In this document: positions 1 through 6,642 of the stretch, one piece after another
How the letters are laid out: the number at the start of each line of letters is the position of its first letter
Numbering within the stretch: the first letter of the stretch is position 1
Source: Planctomycetota bacterium
GTDB taxonomy: Bacteria; Planctomycetota; Phycisphaerae; UBA1845
Direction of reading: 5' to 3'
NCBI GenBank assembly: GCA_022566435.1
Contig: JADFIX010000172.1
Coordinates: 1-7,233, forward strand
Length of the DNA: 7,233 nt
The notes under the pieces: model-generated
Told to the model about the DNA's origin: nothing
Databases searched by the model: none
Seen by the model: the letters and a program-made list of their open reading frames with translations, nothing else
Translations under genes and position numbers: made by a program

Positions 1-16
1 CGCTCGCCGTACTGTG

Positions 17-1903
17 TTAGGTCCGTTTGAACTGCCGATTGAGCTCGGCCTTTGAGAGATGCAGGGTGGTCGGACGGCCGTGCGGGCAACTGCTGGCCTT
101 GTCGACAAGGTGCCGCTGGTTCATCAGGGCGTTGATTTCGTCCTTCGTCAAAGGATCGCCGGCCCTCACGGCAGCCTTGCAGGCCATCATATCTAAAAGA
201 CCGTGGAGGACGGCTTCCGGTTCGGTTTCGCTGGCCTGTTGGGCGAGGAAGTCAAGTAGGTCTCTGAAAAAGTCCGCCACATCCGCGTCTTTGAGAATCG
301 TGGGGATAGACTGAATGGCGACGGTGTCCTGTCCGAACCGGGTGACCTCGATCCCCAAGCGCTCGAGAAGGTCGACGTTGGCCTCCAGCACCTCCCATTC
401 ACCCGGCTGAATGCGAATCGACTCTGCCAGCAATAATCGCTGCCCTTCTAGCGGCCCGGTGATCAGCCGCGCCTTGAGCTGCTCGTACACGATCCGTTCG
501 TGCAGCGCATGCTGGTCAATAATGACAATTCCGTCTTCCGTTTCGCCGACCAGATACAGATTGTGAAGCTGTACCGCGGGCCCGTTTGATGGTTCGTCGA
601 TCGATCGATCCGCCGCCGTAAACGGCTTCGAAGAATCGTCCGAGCCCGGGGTCTGAGTACTCTCTCCCGGCGTTTCGTAGAGTGATCGCCAAGTCGACGA
701 AGGAACGGAAGAGGCGGAATGCGCCGCCGGCCACGAATCGGGATGGGGCGATCCAGCCCGTGACGAGAGACCGCGGTCCGCACCGGCCGCCGGTTGCACG
801 GGTGTCGCTGACTTGAACATGTCAGCCATCTCGCGACGGATTCGGTCCTGTGCCGCGGGATCGACCTCCCTGGCGGCACGATCCGTACGAAGCGGTGCGG
901 TCAGGTTGGACCGTTGAAACGTCTCTCGGATCGCACTGAGCACTTGCGAGTGAATCAGATTGGAATCGGCCCACCGTACTTCGATCTTCGTCGGATGCAC
1001 GTTGACGTCCACGTCCTTGGGGTTGATCGTGAGAAAGAGGAAGACGATGCCGTGACGATTCGGATCCACGAGCCCTCGATAGGCCTCCTTGATGGCGTGC
1101 GAGATATAGCGATCTCTGATGAATCGTCCATTGACAAAGACGTACTGCCATTGCGACGAGGCGCGAGACTGGGCCGGCGGCGCGACGTAGATTTCCAACT
1201 CGATGCCCCGTTCTTCGCGTTCGATGGGAAGAAGGGCATTCCCTAGTTCTTCGCTGAAAAAACCTCTGATTCGGGCGAGCCGCGTGGTGCAAGACGGTGA
1301 ATTCTGCGAGACGCGCCCGTTGTTTCTTACCTCGAAAGCGATGTCCGGAAAGGCCAGACCGGACCTCGTGACTTGCTCGTTTATATGGCCCGTCTCGGTG
1401 GCTCTTGTCCGCAAGAATTTTCGCCGCGCGGGAATGTTGTAGAATAAATCCCGCACCTCCACGGAACTGCCGACGGGGCTCCCGGCGGCAAGCGCCGATT
1501 TCAACTGCTCGCCCGTCACTTCGACGGCATAGCCTTCGTCGGTCCCCCGCGCCCGAGACACGATGCGCAACTTGGCAATCGCGGAAATGCTCGCCAGGGC
1601 TTCACCGCGAAAGCCCATCGTGGTGATGGAGTAGAGATCGTCTTCGCAAGTGATTTTACTCGTGGCATGCGGGGTGACGGAGAGCAGTAACTCGTCGGAC
1701 CGCATGCCGCACCCGTCGTCCGTCACCCGGATAAGCTGCTTACCGCCGTCCTCGATGGTCAGGGCAATGCGGGTCGCGCCGGCGTCGATGGCGTTGTCCA
1801 TCAACTCTTTCACGACACTGGCGGGGCGCTCGACGACCTCGCCGGCCGCGATCTTGTTCACAATTAAGTCCGGTAGCACTCGTATTCGCGAGTTCTCGTT
1901 CAT
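17..1903 (-). CDS. mutL: DNA mismatch repair protein MutL, endonuclease type
   Basis: MutL is the GHKL-ATPase matchmaker of mismatch repair: it couples MutS mismatch recognition to strand incision in the cytoplasm. The 628-aa product is complete. The N-terminal ATPase carries motif I with Glu33 and Asn37 in KELMDNAIDAG, Asp62 in TDDGCG, HATSK (79-83), GFRGEA (98-103) and DLFYNIPARRKFL (152-164). A low-complexity Ser/Pro/Ala linker spans about 345-440. The C-terminal domain has the whole metal site: DQHALHERIVYE (463-474, matching DQHA-x2-E-x4-E), ACKAAVR (574-580), CPHGRP (606-611) and a terminal FKR. By family knowledge this means it nicks DNA itself, as in bacteria lacking MutH. The ATG start gives the usual N-terminus just before RVLPD; AGGG lies about 12 nt upstream, a loose Shine-Dalgarno match. 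Asp36 replaces the Glu usual before the motif I Asn (E. coli ELVENS). A divergent gene begins 80 bp upstream. Confidence 0.98.
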   Translation of the reverse strand: MNENSRIRVLPDLIVNKIAAGEVVERPASVVKELMDNAIDAGATRIALTIEDGGKQLIRVTDDGCGMRSDELLLSVTPHATSKITCEDDLYSITTMGFRGEALASISAIAKLRIVSRARGTDEGYAVEVTGEQLKSALAAGSPVGSSVEVRDLFYNIPARRKFLRTRATETGHINEQVTRSGLAFPDIAFEVRNNGRVSQNSPSCTTRLARIRGFFSEELGNALLPIEREERGIELEIYVAPPAQSRASSQWQYVFVNGRFIRDRYISHAIKEAYRGLVDPNRHGIVFLFLTINPKDVDVNVHPTKIEVRWADSNLIHSQVLSAIRETFQRSNLTAPLRTDRAAREVDPAAQDRIRREMADMFKSATPVQPAAGADRGLSSRAGSPHPDSWPAAHSASSVPSSTWRSLYETPGESTQTPGSDDSSKPFTAADRSIDEPSNGPAVQLHNLYLVGETEDGIVIIDQHALHERIVYEQLKARLITGPLEGQRLLLAESIRIQPGEWEVLEANVDLLERLGIEVTRFGQDTVAIQSIPTILKDADVADFFRDLLDFLAQQASETEPEAVLHGLLDMMACKAAVRAGDPLTKDEINALMNQRHLVDKASSCPHGRPTTLHLSKAELNRQFKRT

Positions 1904-1968
1904 ATTTCGGTGTCGCCCTTTTACGTTCTACCGGCGAACGACCCGCGTCGCCCCCAATCCGCGCTGAG

Positions 1969-1997
1969 AGTATAATACGCACGATGAACGAAGCCAA
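1969..1997 (-). promoter_or_regulatory. candidate sigma70-type promoter of mutL
   Basis: Reading the minus strand, TTGGCT (1992-1997, 4 of 6 against TTGACA) is separated by exactly 17 bp from TATACT (1969-1974, 5 of 6 against TATAAT). Transcription would start near 1962, giving a leader of about 58 nt before the mutL ATG. The -35 lies inside the first codons of the divergent gene. This is motif matching only. Confidence 0.45.
1971..1976 (+). promoter_or_regulatory. candidate -10 element of the divergent TIM-barrel-like gene
   Basis: A perfect TATAAT ends 7 nt before the ATG at 1984, so the transcript would start at or within a base or two of the start codon, making the mRNA leaderless. That fits the absence of a Shine-Dalgarno sequence. 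No good -35 is seen 16-18 bp upstream and there is no TGn extension, so support is limited. It overlaps the mutL -10; together they form the near-palindrome GTATAATAC (1970-1978). Confidence 0.35.
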
Positions 1998-2865
1998 ACG
2001 GAATAGGTGGCCGGATGAGTACCGCAACTGTGAATTGTCGCGAGGCTGTGGCGAATCGCCTGGAATATCGCGGCCCTGGCTGTTCGGTATCGCGGACCAT
2101 GCGGCGCCGTCTCGCCTGTTATCGGATTGTCGGGCGGCTGTAGACGCCGGGTTTGCGGGCATCCATTTCGCGGACACTGAGGTGCCTCCGGTAGTCGCCG
2201 GTACGATTGAATTGTCGGAAGCTGCAAGAACTCTTGAAGAAGTAACAAGAGACGGTGGCTTTCACGCGGTCACACTGGTGACGCCCGTGGGCCGTCTTGC
2301 CGAGTCCCAGCAGAGGGTGAGGTCTTGGCTCGGCCGAAATGCGGGGCGTCGGAATCGGTGGCTAAGATTGGCGATCCATGGCGATCCCGGCCCCCCCCGC
2401 ACTTCGGAATCCGAAATCGGCAACCGGCTGTACGATCTTTTGTTGGAACTGCGGTTTGATATCGAAGCGTCCGGTTTGACCGTCGCCGTCGATTTGAGTG
2501 TGCTCGCGCCGCAACTCTGCGCCATCGCACTACGGGAACTGGTTGATGCCGTTGGTTCGTCAGCGATCGGTATCTGCGCCCGGATCGAAATTGGAGGCGA
2601 GGAAGTGGATCCGGCAACTCTTTTGTCGCAACTCAACTACCGCGCGAATATGGTGCGCATTTGTATCGCACATGCGACAAGTGGCAGCGGCGCGGGGGTG
2701 GGCGTTATTCGTCAGGCCGCGCCTGCGCTTCCCCAGTTTCTGGCCGAGGTTCCATCGCACAGCCCGATCATCGTGGAGGGGGTGGCGGATCCGCATGCTG
2801 CCCGTCTTTTGATCGAATCGTGGCGGGGTTTTCAGCCTGGTCTTTCTGGGGCGACTGGGCGATGA
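1984..2865 (+). CDS. uncharacterised protein, possible degenerate xylose-isomerase-like TIM barrel
   Basis: The 293-aa product has no signal peptide or membrane segment and is probably cytoplasmic. I do not recognise a specific family. Its rhythm resembles the sugar phosphate isomerase/epimerase (AP endonuclease 2) barrel: an opening strand WLFGIADHA (32-40), helix 43-56, then DAGFAGIHF (54-62), and hydrophobic strands at WLRLAIHG (126-133), GLTVAVDL (164-171), AIGICARIE (194-202), MVRICIAH (223-230) and PIIVEGV (261-267), with helices between. The Glu/Asp/His metal ligands of active members are not evident, so it may be non-catalytic or a different alpha/beta barrel. Residues 1-30 look non-conserved. 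No Shine-Dalgarno precedes the ATG; a downstream non-ATG start (for example TTG at codon 18) cannot be excluded. A run of eight C (2391-2398) lies within the gene. The gene is divergent from mutL, and the lipoprotein gene follows after about 100 bp. Confidence 0.8.
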   Translation: MNEAKRNRWPDEYRNCELSRGCGESPGISRPWLFGIADHAAPSRLLSDCRAAVDAGFAGIHFADTEVPPVVAGTIELSEAARTLEEVTRDGGFHAVTLVTPVGRLAESQQRVRSWLGRNAGRRNRWLRLAIHGDPGPPRTSESEIGNRLYDLLLELRFDIEASGLTVAVDLSVLAPQLCAIALRELVDAVGSSAIGICARIEIGGEEVDPATLLSQLNYRANMVRICIAHATSGSGAGVGVIRQAAPALPQFLAEVPSHSPIIVEGVADPHAARLLIESWRGFQPGLSGATGR

Positions 2866-2897
2866 TAGTCCGAACCACCGCACTTGTGAATTCCATC

Positions 2898-2907
2898 GTT
2901 TGCAAAC
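2898..2907. promoter_or_regulatory. 10-bp palindrome upstream of the lipoprotein gene
   Basis: GTTTGCAAAC is a perfect palindrome in the 110-bp gap between the TIM-barrel-like gene and the lipoprotein gene, about 70 bp before the latter. It could be an operator half or chance. No convincing -35/-10 pair was found around it. Confidence 0.2.
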
Positions 2908-2975
2908 AAGAACGAAATCGAGTAAGTAACGGGCTCTGCTAACGGTTCTTCCTATTCCAGATGATGGAGCATCGT

Positions 2976-3371
2976 ATGATGAACACCTTACTGAACACTC
3001 GCCAACGGATGGGGTTGATCTTCGTCTTGACGTTTGCCGTTTTTCTCGGCGGCTGCAAGAAGAGCGAGGAAAGCCCAAGACTCCAGAGTCTCAAGGGAAA
3101 AGTGGAGAAGATTCAAGTCAACCCGGACGGCACTGGAAAGATCACAATCATCTATTTCAGCCAAAAACAAGACCAGGATATCACGGGTACGGGTTTGGTC
3201 ACGAAGGAGACGGAGATTCTCATCAACGGCGCCGTTGCGTCCCTTTCGGACATTCGTGAGGGCGAGCGCGTGAGCGGCGAGGTCCGCATCGTCAAGAAGG
3301 GCGGAAAGCGAACGCAAGTTGCATTGAAGATCTACATCGACCGCCCGAAACCCGTGGGCAGCGCGGGGTAG
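2976..3371 (+). CDS. small predicted lipoprotein of unknown function
   Basis: The 131-aa product starts with a basic N-terminus (NTRQR), a hydrophobic stretch at about 13-24 and a lipobox LGGC with Cys27, so it should be lipidated and anchored in the envelope. The mature part is about 105 aa, Lys-rich and predicted mostly beta: it opens LKGKVEKIQV (39-48), then GKITIIYF (54-61), ILINGAVASLSDIREGERVSGEV (81-103) and VALKIYIDR (115-123). This alternation suggests a small OB-like or beta-barrel fold, but I recognise no named family. An in-frame ATG exists at 2961, but nothing resembling a ribosome site precedes it, whereas GGAG at 2966-2969 is 6 nt before the ATG at 2976 (9 nt before the ATG at 2979). 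I therefore prefer 2976. The gene converges on the SGNH hydrolase gene. Confidence 0.85.
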   Translation: MMNTLLNTRQRMGLIFVLTFAVFLGGCKKSEESPRLQSLKGKVEKIQVNPDGTGKITIIYFSQKQDQDITGTGLVTKETEILINGAVASLSDIREGERVSGEVRIVKKGGKRTQVALKIYIDRPKPVGSAG

Positions 3372-3376
3372 TCAAT

Positions 3377-3404
3377 CCGCCGCCATGGCTTCGCCGATCG
3401 GCGG
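3377..3404. terminator. weak hairpin between convergent genes
   Basis: CCGCCG (3377-3382) can pair with CGGCGG (3399-3404), and the 12-bp perfect palindrome CGCCGATCGGCG (3392-3403) lies within it. It sits just after the lipoprotein stop and before the convergent SGNH stop at 3434, where a bidirectional terminator is expected. No T-run follows on either strand, so intrinsic termination is doubtful. Confidence 0.25.
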
Positions 3405-3433
3405 TCCGGTAGCGGCACGGATCACCGGTCAAC

Positions 3434-4495
3434 TCATGGCCCGTCCTCACTGTAAAACCGCTTCCAGATCGCACCGGCGAAGAGCTCGTGGGCCTGTTCG
3501 TTGGGATGGGCGTCTTGTGAATTCACGGTTAAATTCGCTGGATCGTGATCCGCCAGCGCAGGCAAAAGATCGGCGACCTCGACGTCGATTCCCCGAAGAA
3601 ACTTAGTAAGTTTGCCATGGACCGCCGAGGCCACATACTTCTCGCCACTGGTTCGAATAAACGGCAGCAACGCGACGCGGAACCTCACTCTATGGTCGCG
3701 GCAGAATCGGGCGATGGCGCTCAAGTCGCCCGTATGGGCGCCCCAAGTCTCGGGATCTTCCAAACCGTCCGTGAGCCAGTCATGATAGTCTCGAACAGAC
3801 GCCACGCGCGGGACACAAATCCGTCGATAGAGATAATCGAGCAAACATGACCGATCCGGGTCGATGAACCGCGACTCCGGCGGGCGAATCGGGTCGAACT
3901 CGTTGTTTCTAGGCAATCGTTTTTCGATGTCGTTCGGTACGTAGCACAGGACGATTTCGTCCACGCCGAACCGGGTCACCAGATCCGCGACCGGCGCCAT
4001 TTGATCCTCGGTACCCCAACCGGGTTTGGCCACATTCATCACTTCGACGGCGCCCGAAGCTCGATCCGCGAATCGGGCAGCGACGCGCTCGGTGAAGCGA
4101 TCCTCCACGCGCTTTAATCCCCAACCATACGCAAAAGAATCACCCACGAATGCGATTCGCCGCACGCCGGTCGGTTTTTCGATCGACCACTCTTTGTCGC
4201 GGCAACCGAGCGAGTTCAGTGTGGTATGCAGCGCGAACCAGCGCCGAGCGGGAAGTGACATACCGAAGGCATCTGTGCTGACGTAAACGAAACGGAAGTA
4301 CGACTCGCCGATGATCGCCACCACCCCAAGCATGCACCCGAACGCCAGGGCGTTGCCTAGGATCAGGCCGGCTTTTCGGTACTTTTTTCGCGGAAAAAAA
4401 CGGAGAAAACACCACGCATGTACGAACAGGGATGCCAACAAAACCCACCACAACAGGTAGTCGAACAAATAGCCGAAGACGCCGCTGGTCAGCAT
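3434..4495 (-). CDS. membrane-anchored SGNH/GDSL-family hydrolase
   Basis: The 353-aa product has two N-terminal membrane segments (about 9-30 and 42-63) joined by a basic loop RFFPRKKYRK, which by the positive-inside rule puts the C-terminal domain outside the cytoplasmic membrane. That domain shows SGNH blocks: IAFVGDSFAYG with nucleophile Ser120, NVAKPGWG (154-161) with the block II Gly, VPNDI with Asn188, and DAHPN with Asp328 and His330. Family members are esterases or acyl/acetyl hydrolases, often acting on polysaccharide or lipid; the substrate here is unknown. An in-frame ATG upstream at 4678 would read an Arg/Cys-rich shadow of nadC. The ATG at 4495 starts directly before the first membrane segment and overlaps the nadC stop as ATGCTGA, implying translational coupling. 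Confidence 0.9.
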   Translation of the reverse strand: MLTSGVFGYLFDYLLWWVLLASLFVHAWCFLRFFPRKKYRKAGLILGNALAFGCMLGVVAIIGESYFRFVYVSTDAFGMSLPARRWFALHTTLNSLGCRDKEWSIEKPTGVRRIAFVGDSFAYGWGLKRVEDRFTERVAARFADRASGAVEVMNVAKPGWGTEDQMAPVADLVTRFGVDEIVLCYVPNDIEKRLPRNNEFDPIRPPESRFIDPDRSCLLDYLYRRICVPRVASVRDYHDWLTDGLEDPETWGAHTGDLSAIARFCRDHRVRFRVALLPFIRTSGEKYVASAVHGKLTKFLRGIDVEVADLLPALADHDPANLTVNSQDAHPNEQAHELFAGAIWKRFYSEDGP

Positions 4496-5379
4496 TCGAT
4501 TCGATCCAGTTTCAAATCCAGCGACTTGAAGGAATGGGTCAGACAACCCACGGCAATGCGTTCGACGCCGGTTTCCGCATACGCCCGCACGCGGTCGAGG
4601 GTAATGCCGCCTGATACTTCCAAGGCAACCCGGTCGCGAAGTCCCGCCGCATCGCGGCGCAAGACGGCGTCTCGACACTGCTCGGGCGCAAAATTGTCCA
4701 GGAGAATCAAATCAACACCGACGACCTTGAATAGCTGTTCGACGGACTCGATATCGTCGGCCTCTACTTCGACAAACGCCGGACGCTTCGCCGCCCGATC
4801 CAGTCGGTTCAACAAGTCGAACACGCCCTGTGCAAAACGACTCTTTTCGAGGCCTGCCAAGTGATTGTCTTTGATGAGCACGGCATCGTGAAGCCCCATA
4901 CGGTGGTTTTGTCCGCCACCGCAACGAACGGCATACTTGTCCAACGCTCGCCAGCCCGGCGCCGTCTTGCGGGTGTCGAAAATGACCGCACCGGTACCCG
5001 CCACCGCTTCCACGAATCGGTGCGTCAGGCTGGCCACGCCGCTGAGTCTCTGAAGAAAGTTCAGCAGAACTCGTTCGGCTGATAGGATCGACCCCAGCGG
5101 TCCGCGCAGGGTTGCCATCACGTGCGGTGGGTTTGAAATCAGCGAACCGTCTGCAATCCCCTTGTCCCACTCAATCGTGAGCAAGGCGTCGTATGCACGA
5201 AGAATAGAGGGCGCTATCTCGAGCCCGGCAATCACGCCGCGCTCATTTGCGATCAGGGAAAACGCCGCCGGCGCGTCACGGTCGGGAAGTAGCTCGGTGG
5301 AAAGATCACCCGAACCAAAGTCCTCAGCCTTCGCCAGGGCGATAAGGCGATGAACGGCATCGTCATTGAGGGTACTCAT
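4489..5379 (-). CDS. nadC: nicotinate-nucleotide pyrophosphorylase (carboxylating), quinolinate phosphoribosyltransferase
   Basis: NadC converts quinolinate and PRPP to nicotinate mononucleotide, CO2 and pyrophosphate in de novo NAD synthesis (cytosol, usually a dimer or hexamer). The 296-aa length is typical. Diagnostic motifs are EDFGSGDLST (19-28), AERVLLNFLQRLSGVA (101-116), DTRKTAPGWR (135-144), KYAVRCGGGQNHRMGLHD (148-165) followed by LIKDNH (168-173), FVEVE (202-206), LILLDNF (224-230), ALEVSGGIT (252-260) and the closing TGVERIAVGCLTHS (269-282). The basic quinolinate/PRPP-binding residues in the RKT, NHR and KDNH segments are intact. Reading could extend to 5532, but MSTLNDDAVHRLIALA is the normal family beginning and the extension is unlike NadC. 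The ribosome site is weak (GAGA about 9 nt upstream). nadA and nadB are not in the window. The gene is probably cotranscribed with the SGNH hydrolase gene, with which it overlaps by 7 nt. Confidence 0.97.
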   Translation of the reverse strand: MSTLNDDAVHRLIALAKAEDFGSGDLSTELLPDRDAPAAFSLIANERGVIAGLEIAPSILRAYDALLTIEWDKGIADGSLISNPPHVMATLRGPLGSILSAERVLLNFLQRLSGVASLTHRFVEAVAGTGAVIFDTRKTAPGWRALDKYAVRCGGGQNHRMGLHDAVLIKDNHLAGLEKSRFAQGVFDLLNRLDRAAKRPAFVEVEADDIESVEQLFKVVGVDLILLDNFAPEQCRDAVLRRDAAGLRDRVALEVSGGITLDRVRAYAETGVERIAVGCLTHSFKSLDLKLDRIEC

Positions 5380-5390
5380 GGTTGGAATTC

Positions 5391-5657
5391 TCAGTGCCGA
5401 CCGCCCATCTGGCAAGTTGCGGCGGTGTTCCGATATCTGTATCGACGTTCGCGACCGACGCCAATCCGACTTGCGGTCACGTTGCAACTCGCTTCGGGCC
5501 GATGGGTATGAGTCCTTGGCATGATTACCCAAAACGACATGCCGGCCGGCCAGGCGCTGGACAGCAGGCCGATTCCCACGACAATACGTCGTTCCGGTGG
5601 CTTGGGTTCACCGAGGGAACGAGGAAAATCGAGCGTGATGCGATTCAGAACAACCAT
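5391..5657 (-). CDS. doubtful small membrane ORF ahead of nadC
   Basis: This 88-aa reading frame starts with ATG preceded by AGG at about 8 nt, contains one hydrophobic stretch (IVVGIGLLSSAWPAGMSFWVIM, about residues 25-46), and ends 11 nt before the nadC start on the same strand, which is operon-like spacing. Codon choice in the first half looks gene-like (ATC, CTG, GTC, GGC frequent). Against it, the second half is Arg-rich and featureless, it overlaps the first 20 nt of the divergent cyclophilin gene in antisense, and I recognise no homologue. Confidence 0.3.
   Translation of the reverse strand: MVVLNRITLDFPRSLGEPKPPERRIVVGIGLLSSAWPAGMSFWVIMPRTHTHRPEASCNVTASRIGVGRERRYRYRNTAATCQMGGRH
5436..5464 (-). 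promoter_or_regulatory. weak candidate promoter for nadC
   Basis: On the minus strand TTGGCG (5459-5464) and TACAGA (5436-5441) are 17 bp apart, about 57 bp upstream of the nadC ATG. The -35 matches 4 of 6 and the -10 only about 3 of 6. If the small upstream ORF is real, this would be internal to it. Confidence 0.2.
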
Positions 5658-6642
5658 CGTGGCGACCTGCGTCTTGGCGAGCGGCCTTTCGGTATTCGGT
5701 CAGCGAACTGAACCGCTTCCCGGACTCCAGGCGCGACTGATCTCGGAAAATCGCCATGTTCCGATGGGTCAACCGATCCGGGTCACGTTTGCCATTGAGA
5801 ATAGCTCGAACGACCCCATCACGCTCACGGTCCCCGGCACCACGCCGCAGATTCCATCACCTGAAGTCGGGCTACCTTTGGCGCATGTATTTAGTAGCGG
5901 GTCGTCGCCCAGCGTGACCGTACTTACGCCGTCGGATCGACAGTGGTTCGATCCGCTCGGGTATCGACCACCCAAGGAGGCGCCGATCCTCATCATCGCG
6001 CCACACAGCACCGTGGGATCGTCCATCGATTTGCGAGAATACTATCCCGCATTGCGGTCGTCAGGACGATTCCGAATCATCTGGACACCCTATAAAGGCC
6101 TGGCCGCAAGCGACACGCTGTCGATTACCATTGCCCCGCGAAAGCGCGTCGAGTTAGTGACGGATCACGGCACGATGACGCTCCAGCTCTTTTACGACGA
6201 CGCGCCGGCACACGTGGCCAACTTCCTCGAACTTGTCCAGCAAGGCTTCTACAGCGGAACGACCGTTCATCGGATCGAACCGGGTTACTTCCTCGTGGCC
6301 GGATGCCCGCATGGTGACGGCACCGGCATTCGACCTGATGGAAAACGGGTGGAATCGGAGATCAATGGTCGTGCGCACGCCAAGGGCAGCGTCTCCATGG
6401 CGCTGCTCGAGGATGATCCGGATTCCGGAAGCTCGCAGTTTTTCATCTGTTACACGCGACAGAAAGATTTCGACGGTCGGTACACGGTTTTCGCGCAGTT
6501 GGTGGGCGACGACTCATTTGCGACGCTTGACATGCTGATGGCCACGCAAGCGGATTCTGACGGACGTCCGACACCTCGCGTTTATCTCCGTACCGCCCGA
6601 ACGGTCGCCGAGCCGATCGAGATGTCAATCGACAGTCGCTAG
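5638..6642 (+). CDS. exported cyclophilin-type peptidyl-prolyl cis-trans isomerase with N-terminal Ig-like domain
   Basis: Cyclophilins isomerise Xaa-Pro bonds during folding; this 334-aa one is predicted periplasmic. A signal peptide (RFR then hydrophobic 7-20, likely cleavage near Gly21) is followed by a beta-rich domain at about 29-168, opening VPMGQPIRVTFAIENSSNDPITL, like BsuPI/Ig-type domains that precede enzymes in envelope proteins. The cyclophilin domain (about 170-325) shows VTDHGTMTLQLFYDDAPAHVANF, VHRIEPGYFLVAGCPHGDGTG (210-230), KGSVSMA (249-255), SSQFFICYT (265-273) and DFDGRYTVFAQLVGD. Aligned by eye to human CypA, catalytic Arg55 is kept (Arg212) but Gln63 becomes Val220, Phe60 becomes Tyr217, Trp121 becomes Asp277 and His126 becomes Tyr282, so activity may be reduced. 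The start at 5638 is chosen because the signal peptide begins there; an in-frame ATG at 5521 adds a featureless 39 residues. AGGA lies 12 nt upstream and GAG 4 nt upstream, so the ribosome site is imperfect. Confidence 0.93.
   Translation: MRFRTTIVATCVLASGLSVFGQRTEPLPGLQARLISENRHVPMGQPIRVTFAIENSSNDPITLTVPGTTPQIPSPEVGLPLAHVFSSGSSPSVTVLTPSDRQWFDPLGYRPPKEAPILIIAPHSTVGSSIDLREYYPALRSSGRFRIIWTPYKGLAASDTLSITIAPRKRVELVTDHGTMTLQLFYDDAPAHVANFLELVQQGFYSGTTVHRIEPGYFLVAGCPHGDGTGIRPDGKRVESEINGRAHAKGSVSMALLEDDPDSGSSQFFICYTRQKDFDGRYTVFAQLVGDDSFATLDMLMATQADSDGRPTPRVYLRTARTVAEPIEMSIDSR

Noticed and set aside
463..1292. Long open frames overlapping mutL on both strands
   Set aside because: They are Arg/Ser-rich shadows of a conserved gene, common in GC-rich sequence.
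2560..3078. 172-aa minus-strand ORF across the TIM-barrel-like and lipoprotein genes
   Set aside because: Arg/Ser-rich with no recognisable segments, and it opposes two better-supported genes.
4496..4678. N-terminal extension of the SGNH hydrolase frame
   Set aside because: It reads antisense-free but out of frame through nadC, is Arg/Cys-rich and featureless, and the membrane segment begins right after the ATG at 4495.
5380..5532. 51-residue extension of nadC
   Set aside because: It does not resemble NadC, and the family N-terminus starts at the ATG at 5379.
5521..5637. 39-residue extension of the cyclophilin protein
   Set aside because: It would bury the signal peptide behind a polar, non-conserved stretch.
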